Notes under the pieces: generated by a model
The model's database searches: none
What the model was told of the DNA's origin: nothing
What the model saw: the letters and a program-made list of their open reading frames with translations, nothing else
From: Deltaproteobacteria bacterium HGW-Deltaproteobacteria-8
Lineage (GTDB): Bacteria > Desulfobacterota > Desulfovibrionia > Desulfovibrionales > Desulfovibrionaceae
Assembly (NCBI GenBank): GCA_002840405.1
Contig: PHAR01000001.1
Coordinates: 392,320 to 456,319, forward strand
Reading direction: 5' to 3'
Length of the DNA stretch: 64,000 nucleotides
Part shown: positions 1 to 8,302 of the stretch, one piece after another
How the letters are laid out: the number at the start of each line of letters is the position of its first letter
How positions within the stretch are numbered: position 1 is the stretch's first letter
Made by a program: the position numbers and the translations under genes

Positions 1-174
1 GGGGAGGTGAGCAAAAAAAGCGCAGCGAGCGCAAGAATGAGTCTGGTGGTGGTGCGCATACATAGCTCCCGAACTCGGCTTATTGCATCCCATGCTATCC
101 AACAACGCCCCTGCTGGCAACGACTGGTGCGGCAAATGCCCCGCGTCTGGACAACCACCGGGCGGTAGGTATAG

Positions 175-1494
175 ATGTGCGGACATGGCGTCCTGTGTCC
201 TTTCAGCAAAATCGAGGCCAACAGCGTGATCGCAAAACGCATCCAGGGCTGGTTCCGCGACCACCAGAGGCCACACTTCACGGGCCTGGAGATCCTCAAG
301 TACATCGGGCCGGGCATGCTGGTCACGGTCGGCTTCATTGACCCCGGCAACTGGGCCGCCAACGTGGCCGCCGGGGCCGGGTTCGGCTACTCGCTCTTGT
401 GGATGGTCACGCTGTCCACCCTCATGCTCATCGTGCTCCAGCACAACGCCGCGCACCTGGGAATAGCCACGGGCCTGTGCCTGTCCGAGGCCGCGGTGAA
501 GCACATGCGCCCGGCCACCTCGCGCACGCTGCTGGGCTCGGCCATGATCGCCGCCGTGGCCACGGCCCTGGCCGAGCTGCTCGGCGCGGCCATCGCGCTC
601 AACATGCTCTTCGGCCTGCCCATCTGGCTGGGCACGCTTTTGACCACAGCCTTCGTAGCCTGGATGCTTTACTCCAACGCCTACAGGCGCATTGAGAAAA
701 TCATCATCGCCTTTGTGTCGCTCATCGGCCTCTCCTTCATCTACGAGCTGACCCTGGTGAAGATACCCTGGGGCGAGGCCGCCGTGGCCTGGGTCACGCC
801 GAGCTTCCCGCACGGCTCCATCCCCATCATCATGAGCGTGCTCGGCGCGGTGGTCATGCCGCACAACCTGTTCCTGCACTCCGAGATCATCCAGAGCCGC
901 CAGTGGAACCTCCAGGACAAGGACGTCATCAAGCACCAGTTGCGCTTTGAGTTCGCCGACACCCTGTTCTCCATGCTCATCGGCTGGGGCATCAACAGCG
1001 CCATGATCCTGGTGGCGGCGGCGACCTTCTTCGTCCAGGGCACCAATGTGGACCAGCTGGAGCAGGCCCAGCTCATGCTGCGGCCCATCCTGGGCGATGC
1101 CGCGGCCGTGGTCTTCGCCCTGGCCCTGCTCATGGCCGGCCTGTCCTCCAGCGTCACGGCGGGCATGGCCGGGGGCAGCATCTTCGCGGGCATCTTCTCC
1201 GAGCCCTTTGACATCAAGGACCCGCACAGCCGCCTGGGCGTGGGCCTGACCCTCGTCCCGGCGGCCCTGTGCATCCTGCTCATCACCTCGCCGTTCCAAG
1301 GGCTGGTGGTCTCGCAGATCCTGCTCAGCATCCAGCTGCCGCTGACCATCTACCTGCAGTTCCGGCTCACGGCCTCGCGCGCGGTCATGGGCGAGTTCGT
1401 CAACAGCGCCTGGCACAACATCGTCCTGGGCGCGATCTCCGTGGTGGTGGTGGGCCTGAACATGCTGCTGCTCTGGGACACCCTTCTGGGCTGA
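175..1494 (+). CDS. Nramp-family divalent metal ion transporter
   Basis: Proton-coupled importer of divalent metals (Mn2+/Fe2+ type) in the inner membrane. The 439-residue protein has about eleven hydrophobic segments. The two unwound metal-binding helices are visible: DPGN at residues 56-59 (TM1) and AVVMPHN at 225-231 (TM6), the latter followed by LFLHS as in MntH-like proteins. The start is uncertain. The first ~20 residues (two Cys, then polar) are atypical, the ribosome site before the ATG is weak, and a GTG at 226 would give a more usual N-terminus. fdhD follows 107 bases later on the same strand with its own ribosome site. The 174 bases upstream show no metalloregulator box or riboswitch that I recognise. 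Family assignment is firm; the exact metal is not. Confidence 0.93.
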   Translation: MCGHGVLCPFSKIEANSVIAKRIQGWFRDHQRPHFTGLEILKYIGPGMLVTVGFIDPGNWAANVAAGAGFGYSLLWMVTLSTLMLIVLQHNAAHLGIATGLCLSEAAVKHMRPATSRTLLGSAMIAAVATALAELLGAAIALNMLFGLPIWLGTLLTTAFVAWMLYSNAYRRIEKIIIAFVSLIGLSFIYELTLVKIPWGEAAVAWVTPSFPHGSIPIIMSVLGAVVMPHNLFLHSEIIQSRQWNLQDKDVIKHQLRFEFADTLFSMLIGWGINSAMILVAAATFFVQGTNVDQLEQAQLMLRPILGDAAAVVFALALLMAGLSSSVTAGMAGGSIFAGIFSEPFDIKDPHSRLGVGLTLVPAALCILLITSPFQGLVVSQILLSIQLPLTIYLQFRLTASRAVMGEFVNSAWHNIVLGAISVVVVGLNMLLLWDTLLG

Positions 1495-1601
1495 TCCTTG
1501 AGGTTGGCCGGAACCATTTGGTGACAGAGCTTCACATTTCACGGCGTGGTTGATTTCCCCAGGCGGCGAGCATACCAATACGGGAGGAAAAGAGAGGTTC
1601 C

Positions 1602-2390
1602 ATGCCCGAGTCCTTCCCCTTCGAAATTACAGAATACGGTCCCAACGGCCCGGAACAGAAGCACATCGAGGCCATCCGCGAGGTGCCGCTGACCATCTAC
1701 CTCAACGACCACGAGGTGGTGACCCTGCTCTGCACCGGGAAATACCCCCGGCACCTGGCCGTGGGCTTCCTCAAGTCCGATGCACTCTTGACCGACCCGG
1801 ACCAGCTGCTCGATGTGGACGTGCGCGACGAGGACGGGCGCATCACCGCGCGCGTGCGCGTGAAGCACGATCCCTTTGCCGGGGGCCGGGAGATCCAGCG
1901 TTCCATCACCTCGGGCTGCGGCAAGGGCACCAACTTCGACCGCAACGTGGCCACCATCTCAAAACGCCGCGTGTCATCAAACCTCAAGGTGACCCCGGCG
2001 CAGATCCTGGCCCTGGCAGACGAGCTGAAGCGCCGCAGCACGCTCTATGGCCGCACGCGCGGCTGCCACAACTCGTCCTTGTGCACGCCGACGGAGATGC
2101 TCCTCTTCCGCGAGGACATCGGCCGACACAACGCCATCGACATGATCGTGGGGGAATGCTTCCTGGAAGGGGTGCCCACCGAGGACAAGATGATCGTGTC
2201 CACAGGCCGCGTGGCCTCGGAGATCCTGCTCAAGACCGTGCGCATCGGGGTTTCGGTCTTGGCTTCCACCGCCGTGGCCACCAGCTTCTCGGTGGAGCTG
2301 GCCCGCAAGATCGGGCTCACCCTCATCGGCAACATCAAGGCCGACAGCTTCTGGGTCTACAACGACCCAGGGCGCATCGTGCCGGAATAA
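1602..2390 (+). CDS. fdhD: FdhD, formate dehydrogenase accessory sulfurtransferase
   Basis: FdhD passes sulfur from a cysteine desulfurase to the bis-MGD molybdenum/tungsten cofactor of formate dehydrogenase; it is cytoplasmic. The 262-residue length is usual. Family blocks are present: SGCGKG (Cys106), TRGCHNSSL (Cys155), EDIGRHNAID (171-180) and STGRVASEIL. The sulfur-carrying loop here has one Cys (Cys106) instead of the CxxC of the E. coli protein, as in many family members. The ATG is preceded by GAGGTTCC with GGAGG-like bases further up (agg-agg-aaa-aga-gag). No formate dehydrogenase gene lies in the window, so its client enzyme must be elsewhere. Confidence 0.95.
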   Translation: MPESFPFEITEYGPNGPEQKHIEAIREVPLTIYLNDHEVVTLLCTGKYPRHLAVGFLKSDALLTDPDQLLDVDVRDEDGRITARVRVKHDPFAGGREIQRSITSGCGKGTNFDRNVATISKRRVSSNLKVTPAQILALADELKRRSTLYGRTRGCHNSSLCTPTEMLLFREDIGRHNAIDMIVGECFLEGVPTEDKMIVSTGRVASEILLKTVRIGVSVLASTAVATSFSVELARKIGLTLIGNIKADSFWVYNDPGRIVPE

Positions 2391-2405
2391 GGCCGCAAGA
2401 AGCCT

Positions 2406-2528
2406 TCAGCGCGGCAGGGCCTTCAACCACTCGAGCAAACGGGATGCCGCCGTGGGCACGAGCAGATTCTCGGCATCCATCTGCGCAGAGCGGCTCAAGG
2501 GGTTGGCCGGGTCGCGCGCAAAGGCTGC
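2406..2528 (-). other. In-frame continuation of the hydrolase ORF past its amber stop
   Basis: Beyond the TAG stop of the neighbouring hydrolase gene the same frame stays open for 40 codons before a TGA at 2406-2408. The codons are GC-biased like a real gene, and the end (LLEWLKALPR) resembles the hydrolase's own last helix (AVWLKDLLVNPARN). It is either the remains of a longer C-terminus cut by a nonsense mutation or chance. There is no start codon or ribosome site to make it a separate gene. Confidence 0.35.
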
Positions 2529-3383
2529 CTAATTGCGGGCGGGATTCACCAGCAGGTCCTTGAGCCAGACAGCCACCATGTGCGCGGACTCTGCTGGAAG
2601 GGTCGCGTGGGTGGCCAGGATTTCCTCGTAGCGGCTCCTCGGATGTTCGGGCGCCTTGGAAAAGACGTAGGAGCGGCCCAGGCGCGAGAGCGGGTCATTG
2701 GTGCCCGCCACCCACAGCAGCGGCACCGGCGGCTTGATGGCCTCCACGGTGCGCGGCATCACGGCCAGCCCGTCCGGGTCGCTGTAGCTCAGGTAGATCT
2801 CCGCCGTTGTGGACAGGTCGTAGTCCTTGCCGTGGCGCATGTCCATGAAGGCTGAACGCTCCGAACCGCGTCCGGTCAGCATCATCTGCTGCGCCTTGCG
2901 CAGGTCGGCCATAAACACGTCGCGATAGCGCTCCGGATCGTGGGACGGGGCCAGGCACACCAGGGCAAAGACGCCGGGCCGGGTCGCGGCATAGCCGATG
3001 GCGGCGTTGGCACCCAGGCCGTGGCCCACAATGGCCACCTGCGTCGCGCCGTTGGCGCGCAGCTCGCCAACAGAGATGCCGATCTCCACCAGGGCCTGCT
3101 GGTAGGAGGCATCAAAGCCGCGCCTGCGCGACCAGGGCATCTCCGGCACCTCCACCAGGAACCCGACATTGCGCAACAGACGCACGGTCTCGGCCAGATG
3201 CCGTTCCGGGCTGTCGTTCTTGTCGTGCAGCACCACCACGCCGAGCAGGTCAGCTGCCTTGGCGACCGGCAAGGGGAAAAGACCGCAGAGGGAGGCGAGA
3301 AAGAGACAGAGGGTGAGACAGAGGGCGTAACAGGGGCCGAGGACTGGCCGAGGGCCGAATCGTGTGGACGCAGTGCGCGGCAT
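2529..3383 (-). CDS. Exported alpha/beta-hydrolase-fold protein lacking the nucleophile serine
   Basis: A 284-residue protein with an N-terminal signal segment (hydrophobic 17-40, AKA cleavage near 43), so probably periplasmic. The fold is recognisable: a first strand GVVVLHD, a nucleophile elbow AIVGHGLGANAAI at 117-129, an acid in VAGTNDPL (Asp230) and a His in ESAHMV (His268). The elbow reads G-H-G-L-G (120-124) where GxSxG is expected, so the catalytic Ser is a Gly. The protein may be a binding or scaffold member, or may use other chemistry; the substrate is unknown. It is the last gene of the leftward run after rpe. The TAG stop is followed in frame by a 40-codon open stretch. Confidence 0.75.
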   Translation of the reverse strand: MPRTASTRFGPRPVLGPCYALCLTLCLFLASLCGLFPLPVAKAADLLGVVVLHDKNDSPERHLAETVRLLRNVGFLVEVPEMPWSRRRGFDASYQQALVEIGISVGELRANGATQVAIVGHGLGANAAIGYAATRPGVFALVCLAPSHDPERYRDVFMADLRKAQQMMLTGRGSERSAFMDMRHGKDYDLSTTAEIYLSYSDPDGLAVMPRTVEAIKPPVPLLWVAGTNDPLSRLGRSYVFSKAPEHPRSRYEEILATHATLPAESAHMVAVWLKDLLVNPARN

Positions 3384-3481
3384 GAAGGGCCTCCGGGGGA
3401 TGCGGACAGGATTCAGCCAATCTTCACCTGTCTATACCGGGACCTGCCAATGTTGACAACCCATGGCAAGGCCAGCGGAAA

Positions 3482-4135
3482 TCAGCCCCCGCAGCGCTCC
3501 TGGAACTGGCGGTGACGAACGTCATATGGCGGGAAGCCGAAGAAGGCTGAGCCCGACACCAGCACGTCCGCCCCGGCGCTGACCAGCTCGGCGCAGTTGT
3601 CCAGCGTCACCCCGCCGTCCAACTGGATGAGCGTCTTCGTCCCGGCCTCGCGGATCATGGCCTTCAACTCGCGCACCTTGTCCAGGCAGAAGGGGATGAA
3701 GCTCTGGCCGCCGAAGCCGGGGTTGACGCTCATGATGAGCACCATGTGAAGCTGCGGCAGCAGGTAGCGCACCACCTCAAGGGGCGTGGCCGGGTTGAGC
3801 GCCACGGCAGGCTTGCACCCGGCCTGGGCAATGGCCGCGCAGGCGCGCTCCAGGTGGTTGGTGGCCTCGGCGTGCACGCAGATGAGGTCTGCCCCGGCCT
3901 TGGCGAAGTCGTCAATAAAGCGGCCGGGCTCGTCTATCATCAGGTGGCAGTCGAAGAAGAGCTTGCTTGTCTTGCGCATGGCCTTGATGACCGGGGGACC
4001 GAAGGTGATGTTCGGCACGAACTGGCCGTCCATGACGTCCAGGTGCGCCCACGTGATCCCGGCGGCCTCAAGTGCGGCCAGTTCCTCGGCCAGGCGGGCG
4101 AAATCGCAGGAGAGCAGCGAGGGCGAGAGGATCAT
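3482..4135 (-). CDS. rpe: Ribulose-phosphate 3-epimerase
   Basis: Interconverts ribulose 5-phosphate and xylulose 5-phosphate in the pentose phosphate pathway; cytoplasmic TIM barrel. The length of 217 residues is typical. Metal and catalytic positions are visible: His31 and Asp33 in HLDVMDG, His64 in FDCHLMI, and Asp173 in LIQLDGG. The phosphate loop MSVNPGFGGQSF is at 135-146. It lies 45 bases downstream of ahbA on the same strand, probably as a passenger in the heme operon. Confidence 0.96.
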   Translation of the reverse strand: MILSPSLLSCDFARLAEELAALEAAGITWAHLDVMDGQFVPNITFGPPVIKAMRKTSKLFFDCHLMIDEPGRFIDDFAKAGADLICVHAEATNHLERACAAIAQAGCKPAVALNPATPLEVVRYLLPQLHMVLIMSVNPGFGGQSFIPFCLDKVRELKAMIREAGTKTLIQLDGGVTLDNCAELVSAGADVLVSGSAFFGFPPYDVRHRQFQERCGG

Positions 4136-4180
4136 GGGACGCTCCTTCGATACGGTGTCGAACGATATGACTAGGCGCGG

Positions 4181-4636
4181 CTACTCGCCGCCGCCCATGT
4201 TGAAGTCCACCTTGATCTTGAACAGCGTGGTGGCGGGCAGGTTCATTATCTCGACGCCGGTCTTGGCCGTGATGTCCGCCAGGGTGGCCTCCACAGCCTC
4301 GGTCGAGGGCGCGATGAGCGCGAACCAGACGTTGAACTTATGCGCGCGCAGGTAGTTGTGCGTCACGCCGGAATGCCTGTTGACCTCGGCCACGAAGAGC
4401 TCCAGCTTGTCCTCGGGCACCTCGGCCCCGCACAGGGTGGACTTCCAGCCCAGCTGCCGGGAGCCGAAGTTCGCGCCCTGGCGCCGGATCACGCCCTCGG
4501 CCTTGAGGCGGCGCACCCGCGCCAGGACCTCGCTCTCGGTCAAGCCAACCTGGGCGCCCACGGCCTCGTACGGCCTGGACGCGAGCGGAAAGCTCGACTG
4601 GATGATGTCCAGGATCTCTTTGTCGAAGGAGTCCAT
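4181..4636 (-). CDS. ahbA: Siroheme decarboxylase subunit AhbA
   Basis: AhbA and AhbB together decarboxylate siroheme to 12,18-didecarboxysiroheme, the first committed step of the alternative heme pathway. The 151-residue protein has the AsnC/Lrp layout: an HTH-like part (residues ~5-57) and an RAM-like ligand domain (60-145). Features such as the STLCGAEVP strand, HNYLRAHKFNVWF and the end TTLFKIKVDF match AhbA rather than AhbB, whose signature helix is absent. The start codon overlaps the ahbD stop (TGATG), implying translational coupling. The partner ahbB is not in this window. A plain transcription factor is unlikely given the context. Confidence 0.85.
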   Translation of the reverse strand: MDSFDKEILDIIQSSFPLASRPYEAVGAQVGLTESEVLARVRRLKAEGVIRRQGANFGSRQLGWKSTLCGAEVPEDKLELFVAEVNRHSGVTHNYLRAHKFNVWFALIAPSTEAVEATLADITAKTGVEIMNLPATTLFKIKVDFNMGGGE

Positions 4637-5847
4637 CAGGCCCCCTGCCCTTTCTTGGCGTGGGCGAGCTTGTCCATTTTAGACAGCTTCGCGGGCGTGT
4701 GCGAGCAGAGCGGCTCCTCGCGCAGGTAGCCCCCGCGCATGGTGGCGGCCCGCGCCCGGCAGCCGCCGCAGACCTTCTCATATTCGCAGACCCCGCACTT
4801 GCCCTCGTAGACGGACGGGTTGCGCAGGTTCAAAAACTGCTGGGAGCTCTTCCAGATCTCCGGGAAGGGCGTCTTGCGCACGTCGCCGCAGTTGAGGTCC
4901 AGGTAGCCGCAGGGCTGCACGATGCCCGAATGCGAGATGAAGCAGAAGCCCACCCCGCCCAGGCAGCCCCGGCTCACTGCGTCGAGCCCGAAGGTCTCGA
5001 AGTTCACCGGAACGCCCTCCTCCTTGGCCCGCTGGCGCAAGATGCGGTGGTAGTGCGGCGCGCAGGTGGCTTTCAGCTGCATGCTGGTGGTCTTGCGGAA
5101 GTCGTAGAACCAGTTGAGGACTTCCTCGTACTCCCCGGCAGTGATGACCTGGGCGCCCAGCTCGGCCGCGCGGCCCGTGGGCACCAGCAGGAAGATGTGC
5201 CAGGCGCTGGCGCCGAGGTCCTCGGCCAGGTGGAAGATCTCCTTGAACTGGTGAAGGTTGTCCTTGGTCACCGTGGTGTTGATCTGGAACTCCAGGCCTG
5301 CGGCCTTCAAGTGTTCGATGCCCTGCATGGAGGCCGCGAACGCGCCCTTGACGCCCCTAAACTCGTCGTGACCTGCCGCGTCCGGCGCATCGATGGAGAT
5401 GGAGCAGCGTTCGATGCCCGCCTCCTTGATGCGCCGCGCGTTCTCGGCCGTGAGCAGGGTGCCGTTGGGGGCCATGACGCAGCGCAGGCCCTTGCTTTTG
5501 GCGTAGGGGATGAGCTCGAAGATGTCGTGGCGCATGAGCGGCTCGCCGCCGGTGAAGATGATGATGGGGCTGCCCGCGTCCGGGAAGGTGTCGATGAGGG
5601 CCTTGGCCTCATCGGTGGACAGCTCGCCGGGATAGGGCTCCATGTGCGCCTCGGCCCGGCAGTGCTTGCAGGCCAGATTGCAGGAGCGCGTCACCTCCCA
5701 GGCGATGAGCCTGAGCTGCGGCACGCCGTCCTTGGGACCGCTGATGGGATGCTCGCCGGGATGCGTGCCGGGCTTTCCGCCCGGATGTCCGCCAGGATGA
5801 CCGCCGCCGGGGTGTCCCCCAGGATGTCCTTTGGAATGCTCGTGCAT
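4636..5847 (-). CDS. ahbD: AhbD, radical SAM heme b synthase (Fe-coproporphyrin III to heme)
   Basis: Last enzyme of the siroheme-dependent heme pathway: it oxidatively decarboxylates two propionates of Fe-coproporphyrin III to vinyls. The 403-residue protein has the radical SAM Cys motif CNLACKHC (Cys56, 60, 63), the GGEP loop, and a C-terminal auxiliary-cluster region with CGVCEYEKVCGGCRARA near 355-371, typical of AhbD. Residues 2-34 form an odd His-Gly-Pro extension (HPGG repeats) ahead of the core, which starts near QLRLIAWEVTRSC. It sits between hemB (31 bases upstream) and ahbA (overlapping). AhbC is the closest alternative, but that assignment fits the gene at 6988 better. Confidence 0.88.
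   Translation of the reverse strand: MHEHSKGHPGGHPGGGHPGGHPGGKPGTHPGEHPISGPKDGVPQLRLIAWEVTRSCNLACKHCRAEAHMEPYPGELSTDEAKALIDTFPDAGSPIIIFTGGEPLMRHDIFELIPYAKSKGLRCVMAPNGTLLTAENARRIKEAGIERCSISIDAPDAAGHDEFRGVKGAFAASMQGIEHLKAAGLEFQINTTVTKDNLHQFKEIFHLAEDLGASAWHIFLLVPTGRAAELGAQVITAGEYEEVLNWFYDFRKTTSMQLKATCAPHYHRILRQRAKEEGVPVNFETFGLDAVSRGCLGGVGFCFISHSGIVQPCGYLDLNCGDVRKTPFPEIWKSSQQFLNLRNPSVYEGKCGVCEYEKVCGGCRARAATMRGGYLREEPLCSHTPAKLSKMDKLAHAKKGQGA
5746..5844 (-). repeat. His-Gly-Pro repeat-coding tract in ahbD
   Basis: Codons 2-34 of ahbD encode repeated HPGG units (GHPGGHPGGGHPGGHPGG and a degenerate continuation), built from near-identical 12-15 base units. A histidine-rich tail of this sort could bind Ni, Co, Zn or Fe. 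It is not part of the known catalytic core. Confidence 0.8.
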
Positions 5848-5878
5848 AGCTCGCCTATTTGTTCAGCCGTGTTTCAGG

Positions 5879-6865
5879 CTATTTCTTAAGCCACTTGAGG
5901 ATATCCTCGGCAAAATAGGTCAGGATGATGTCCGCCCCGGCGCGCTTGAACGAGGTCATCATCTCCAGGACCATGCGCTCCTCGTCAATCCAGCCGTTGG
6001 CGGCAGCGGCCTTGACCATGCTGTACTCGCCGCTGACATTGTAAACCGCGATGGGCGTGTCGAAGTTGTCGCGCAGCTGGCGCACGATGTCCAGATACGG
6101 CAGGCCCGGCTTGACCATAAGGATGTCCGCGCCCTCGGCCAGGTCGGCCTCGGCTTCGCGCAGGGCCTCGCGGCTGTTGGCCGGGTCCATCTGGTGCGTC
6201 TTGCGGTCGCCGAACTTGGGGCTGCTGTCTGCGGCCTCGCGGAACGGGCCGTAAAAGGCCGAGGCGTACTTCACGGCGTAGCTCATGATGGGCACGTCCA
6301 GGAAGCCGTTCTCGTCCAGGGTGTCGCGGATGGCCAGCACGCGGCCGTCCATCATGTCCGAGGGGGCCACCATGTCCGCCCCGGCGCGCACGTGCGACAA
6401 CGCCGAGCGCGCCAGGAGATCGAGGGTGGGGTCGTTCAGGATCTCCCCGCCCTGCTGCACCAGTCCGCAGTGGCCGTGGGAGGTATACTCGCACAGGCAG
6501 ACGTCGGTGATGACGGTGAGCTCCGGGAAGGCCTGCTTCAGCCTACGCACGGCCTCCTGCACAATGCCTTCATCGGCGTAGGCCTGGGAGCCGACCTCGT
6601 CCTTCTCTTTGGGGATGCCGAAGAGCAGCACGCTGCCAAGGCCGTTCTTCACCGCCGCGCCAACGCTCTTCTCCAATTCCTGAAGCGAGAGCTGGAACTG
6701 GCCGGGCATGGAGCCGATGGGCTTCTTGAAGCCAGCGTCGTCGGTCTCCACCACAAAGTAGGGCATGACCAGATCAGCGGGCCTGATCTCGTTCTCGCGC
6801 ACCAGGGCGCGGATGCCGGGGCTGCGGCGCAGGCGGCGACCCCGATAGAAGTCCGAATCGAGCAT
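5879..6865 (-). CDS. hemB: Porphobilinogen synthase (delta-aminolevulinate dehydratase)
   Basis: Condenses two 5-aminolevulinate molecules to porphobilinogen at the head of tetrapyrrole synthesis; cytoplasmic TIM barrel, normally octameric. The 328-residue length is standard. The two Schiff-base lysines are Lys199 (SYAVKYASAFYGPFR) and Lys252 (LMVKPGLPY). The zinc-type triad is present in DVCLCEYTSHGHCG (Cys123, Cys125, Cys133), so this is the Zn-dependent rather than the Mg-only class. It is flanked by ahbC (122 bases upstream) and ahbD, coupling the first common step to the last heme-specific steps. Confidence 0.97.
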   Translation of the reverse strand: MLDSDFYRGRRLRRSPGIRALVRENEIRPADLVMPYFVVETDDAGFKKPIGSMPGQFQLSLQELEKSVGAAVKNGLGSVLLFGIPKEKDEVGSQAYADEGIVQEAVRRLKQAFPELTVITDVCLCEYTSHGHCGLVQQGGEILNDPTLDLLARSALSHVRAGADMVAPSDMMDGRVLAIRDTLDENGFLDVPIMSYAVKYASAFYGPFREAADSSPKFGDRKTHQMDPANSREALREAEADLAEGADILMVKPGLPYLDIVRQLRDNFDTPIAVYNVSGEYSMVKAAAANGWIDEERMVLEMMTSFKRAGADIILTYFAEDILKWLKK

Positions 6866-6987
6866 GCTGCCCTCCTTGTCCTGAATACCCGCTGCGTTCC
6901 CTTCCGGAATGCAGCTCTGGATCGCTTACGTCGACGACGCGGCGGGGCCTCTGGGAGAGGCCCAAGCGCCGCGCAGAAAACGCTGCA

Positions 6988-8172
6988 CTAGTCTTTCTTG
7001 ATCTCGTCGTCGGTCAAGTAACAGGCCGGGTCCTGGGCCCAGACGTCGCCGTAGAAGGCCTCGGCCCGGGCGCGGAAGTTGCCGCCGCAGATGTTCAGGA
7101 ACTTGCAGGTGGCGCAGCGGCCCTTCACGTGCGGCTTCTTGTCCTTGAGCTTGTGCAGAAGCTCGATCTCCGGATCGTCCCAGATCTGGGAGAACGGGCG
7201 ATCCAGGACATTGCCGAAGCTGTGCTGGCGCCAGAACTGGTCCGCGTGCACTTGGCCGTCCCAGGAGATGCAGCCGATGCCGCGCCCGGTGCTGTTGCCC
7301 TCGTTCATCTGGAGCAATTCCATGACTTCGGCCGCGCGCTTGGGATCTTCCTTGAGCAGGCGGTAGTAGACCAGCGGGCCGTCGGCGTGGTTGTCCACGG
7401 TGAGGACTTCCTTGGGCTTGCCAGCGTCAAAGAGGGCGCGGGTCTCGTCCATGATCAGGTTGACCACGTCGCGGGTCTCGGCGTGGTCCAGGTCCTCCTT
7501 GATGAGCTCGGAGCCACGGCCCGAGTACACCAGGTGGTAGAAGCAGATGCGCGGCACGTCGAGCTCGCGCACGATCTTGAACAGCGTGGGCACCTCGCCC
7601 TGGTTGCGCTTGTTGATGGTGAAGCGCAGGCCGACCTTGAGGCCCTCGGCCATGCAGTTCTCCACGCCCTGGAGCGCCTTCTTGAAGGAGCCCGGCACGG
7701 CGCGGAACTTGTCGTGGATCTCCTCGCCGCCGTCGAGCGAAATGCCCACATAGGACAGGCCCACGCTCTTCAGCTCCCGGGCCTTCTCCTTGGTGATGAG
7801 GGTGCCGTTGGTGGAGATGACCGCGCGCATGCCCTTGCTGGTGGCGAAGCTGGCCAGCTCGACCAGGTCCTTGCGCACCAGGGGCTCGCCGCCGGAGAAG
7901 AGCATGACAGGAGCGCCAAAGGCGGCCAGATCGGTGATGAGGGCCTTGGCCTGGTCGGTGTTGATCTGGTCCTCGCCGTCGACCTCAACGGCCTTGGCGT
8001 AGCAGTGCACGCACTTGAGATTGCAGCGCTTGGTCATGTTCCAGACCACAACGGGCTTCTTGTCCACGGAGAACTGGAGCAGGTGCGAGGGCAGCGTGCC
8101 GGACTGGCGGTTGTAACGCAGGGCGTCGGCAGCCTCGACGGCGCCGCAGTAGAGCTTGGATATGCCGATCAT
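6988..8172 (-). CDS. ahbC: AhbC, radical SAM 12,18-didecarboxysiroheme deacetylase
   Basis: AhbC removes two acetate side chains from 12,18-didecarboxysiroheme to give Fe-coproporphyrin III. The 394-residue protein opens with the characteristic MIGISKLYCG and LRYNRQSG, then the radical SAM motif CNLKCVHC (Cys50, 54, 57), FSGGEPL, and a C-terminal auxiliary-cluster region CATCKFLNICGGNFRARA near 352-369. It is the first gene of the leftward heme operon (ahbC, hemB, ahbD, ahbA, rpe); the promoter must lie in 8173-8247. It is a paralogue of AhbD and lacks the His-rich head. Confidence 0.9.
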   Translation of the reverse strand: MIGISKLYCGAVEAADALRYNRQSGTLPSHLLQFSVDKKPVVVWNMTKRCNLKCVHCYAKAVEVDGEDQINTDQAKALITDLAAFGAPVMLFSGGEPLVRKDLVELASFATSKGMRAVISTNGTLITKEKARELKSVGLSYVGISLDGGEEIHDKFRAVPGSFKKALQGVENCMAEGLKVGLRFTINKRNQGEVPTLFKIVRELDVPRICFYHLVYSGRGSELIKEDLDHAETRDVVNLIMDETRALFDAGKPKEVLTVDNHADGPLVYYRLLKEDPKRAAEVMELLQMNEGNSTGRGIGCISWDGQVHADQFWRQHSFGNVLDRPFSQIWDDPEIELLHKLKDKKPHVKGRCATCKFLNICGGNFRARAEAFYGDVWAQDPACYLTDDEIKKD

Positions 8173-8247
8173 GAAAACCTCGTTGGTGGCAGAGCGTTAT
8201 TGATGCGAGGCCCTCCCCTACCATATTCGCGCCCGGTGGCAAAGCCG

Positions 8248-8275
8248 AAAAAAAGGGGCGGTGTCGGCCGCCCCT
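8248..8275 (-). terminator. Rho-independent terminator of the OmpA-type lipoprotein gene
   Basis: On the minus strand an AGGGGCGG/CCGCCCCT stem with a six-base loop is followed by seven T. It starts about 28 bases past the lipoprotein stop. The reverse orientation has a looser T tract, so weak bidirectional function is possible. Confidence 0.8.
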
Positions 8276-8302
8276 GTGATATTTTTTCGTCTGCTTTTGC
8301 GC

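Noticed and set aside
1-174. Metal riboswitch before the Nramp gene
   Set aside because: No yybP-ykoY, NiCo or other consensus could be recognised.
6866-6987. Hairpin between hemB and ahbC as a terminator
   Set aside because: A GGGCCTCT/AGAGGCCC stem is present, but there is no T tract on the minus strand; an attenuator cannot be excluded or supported.
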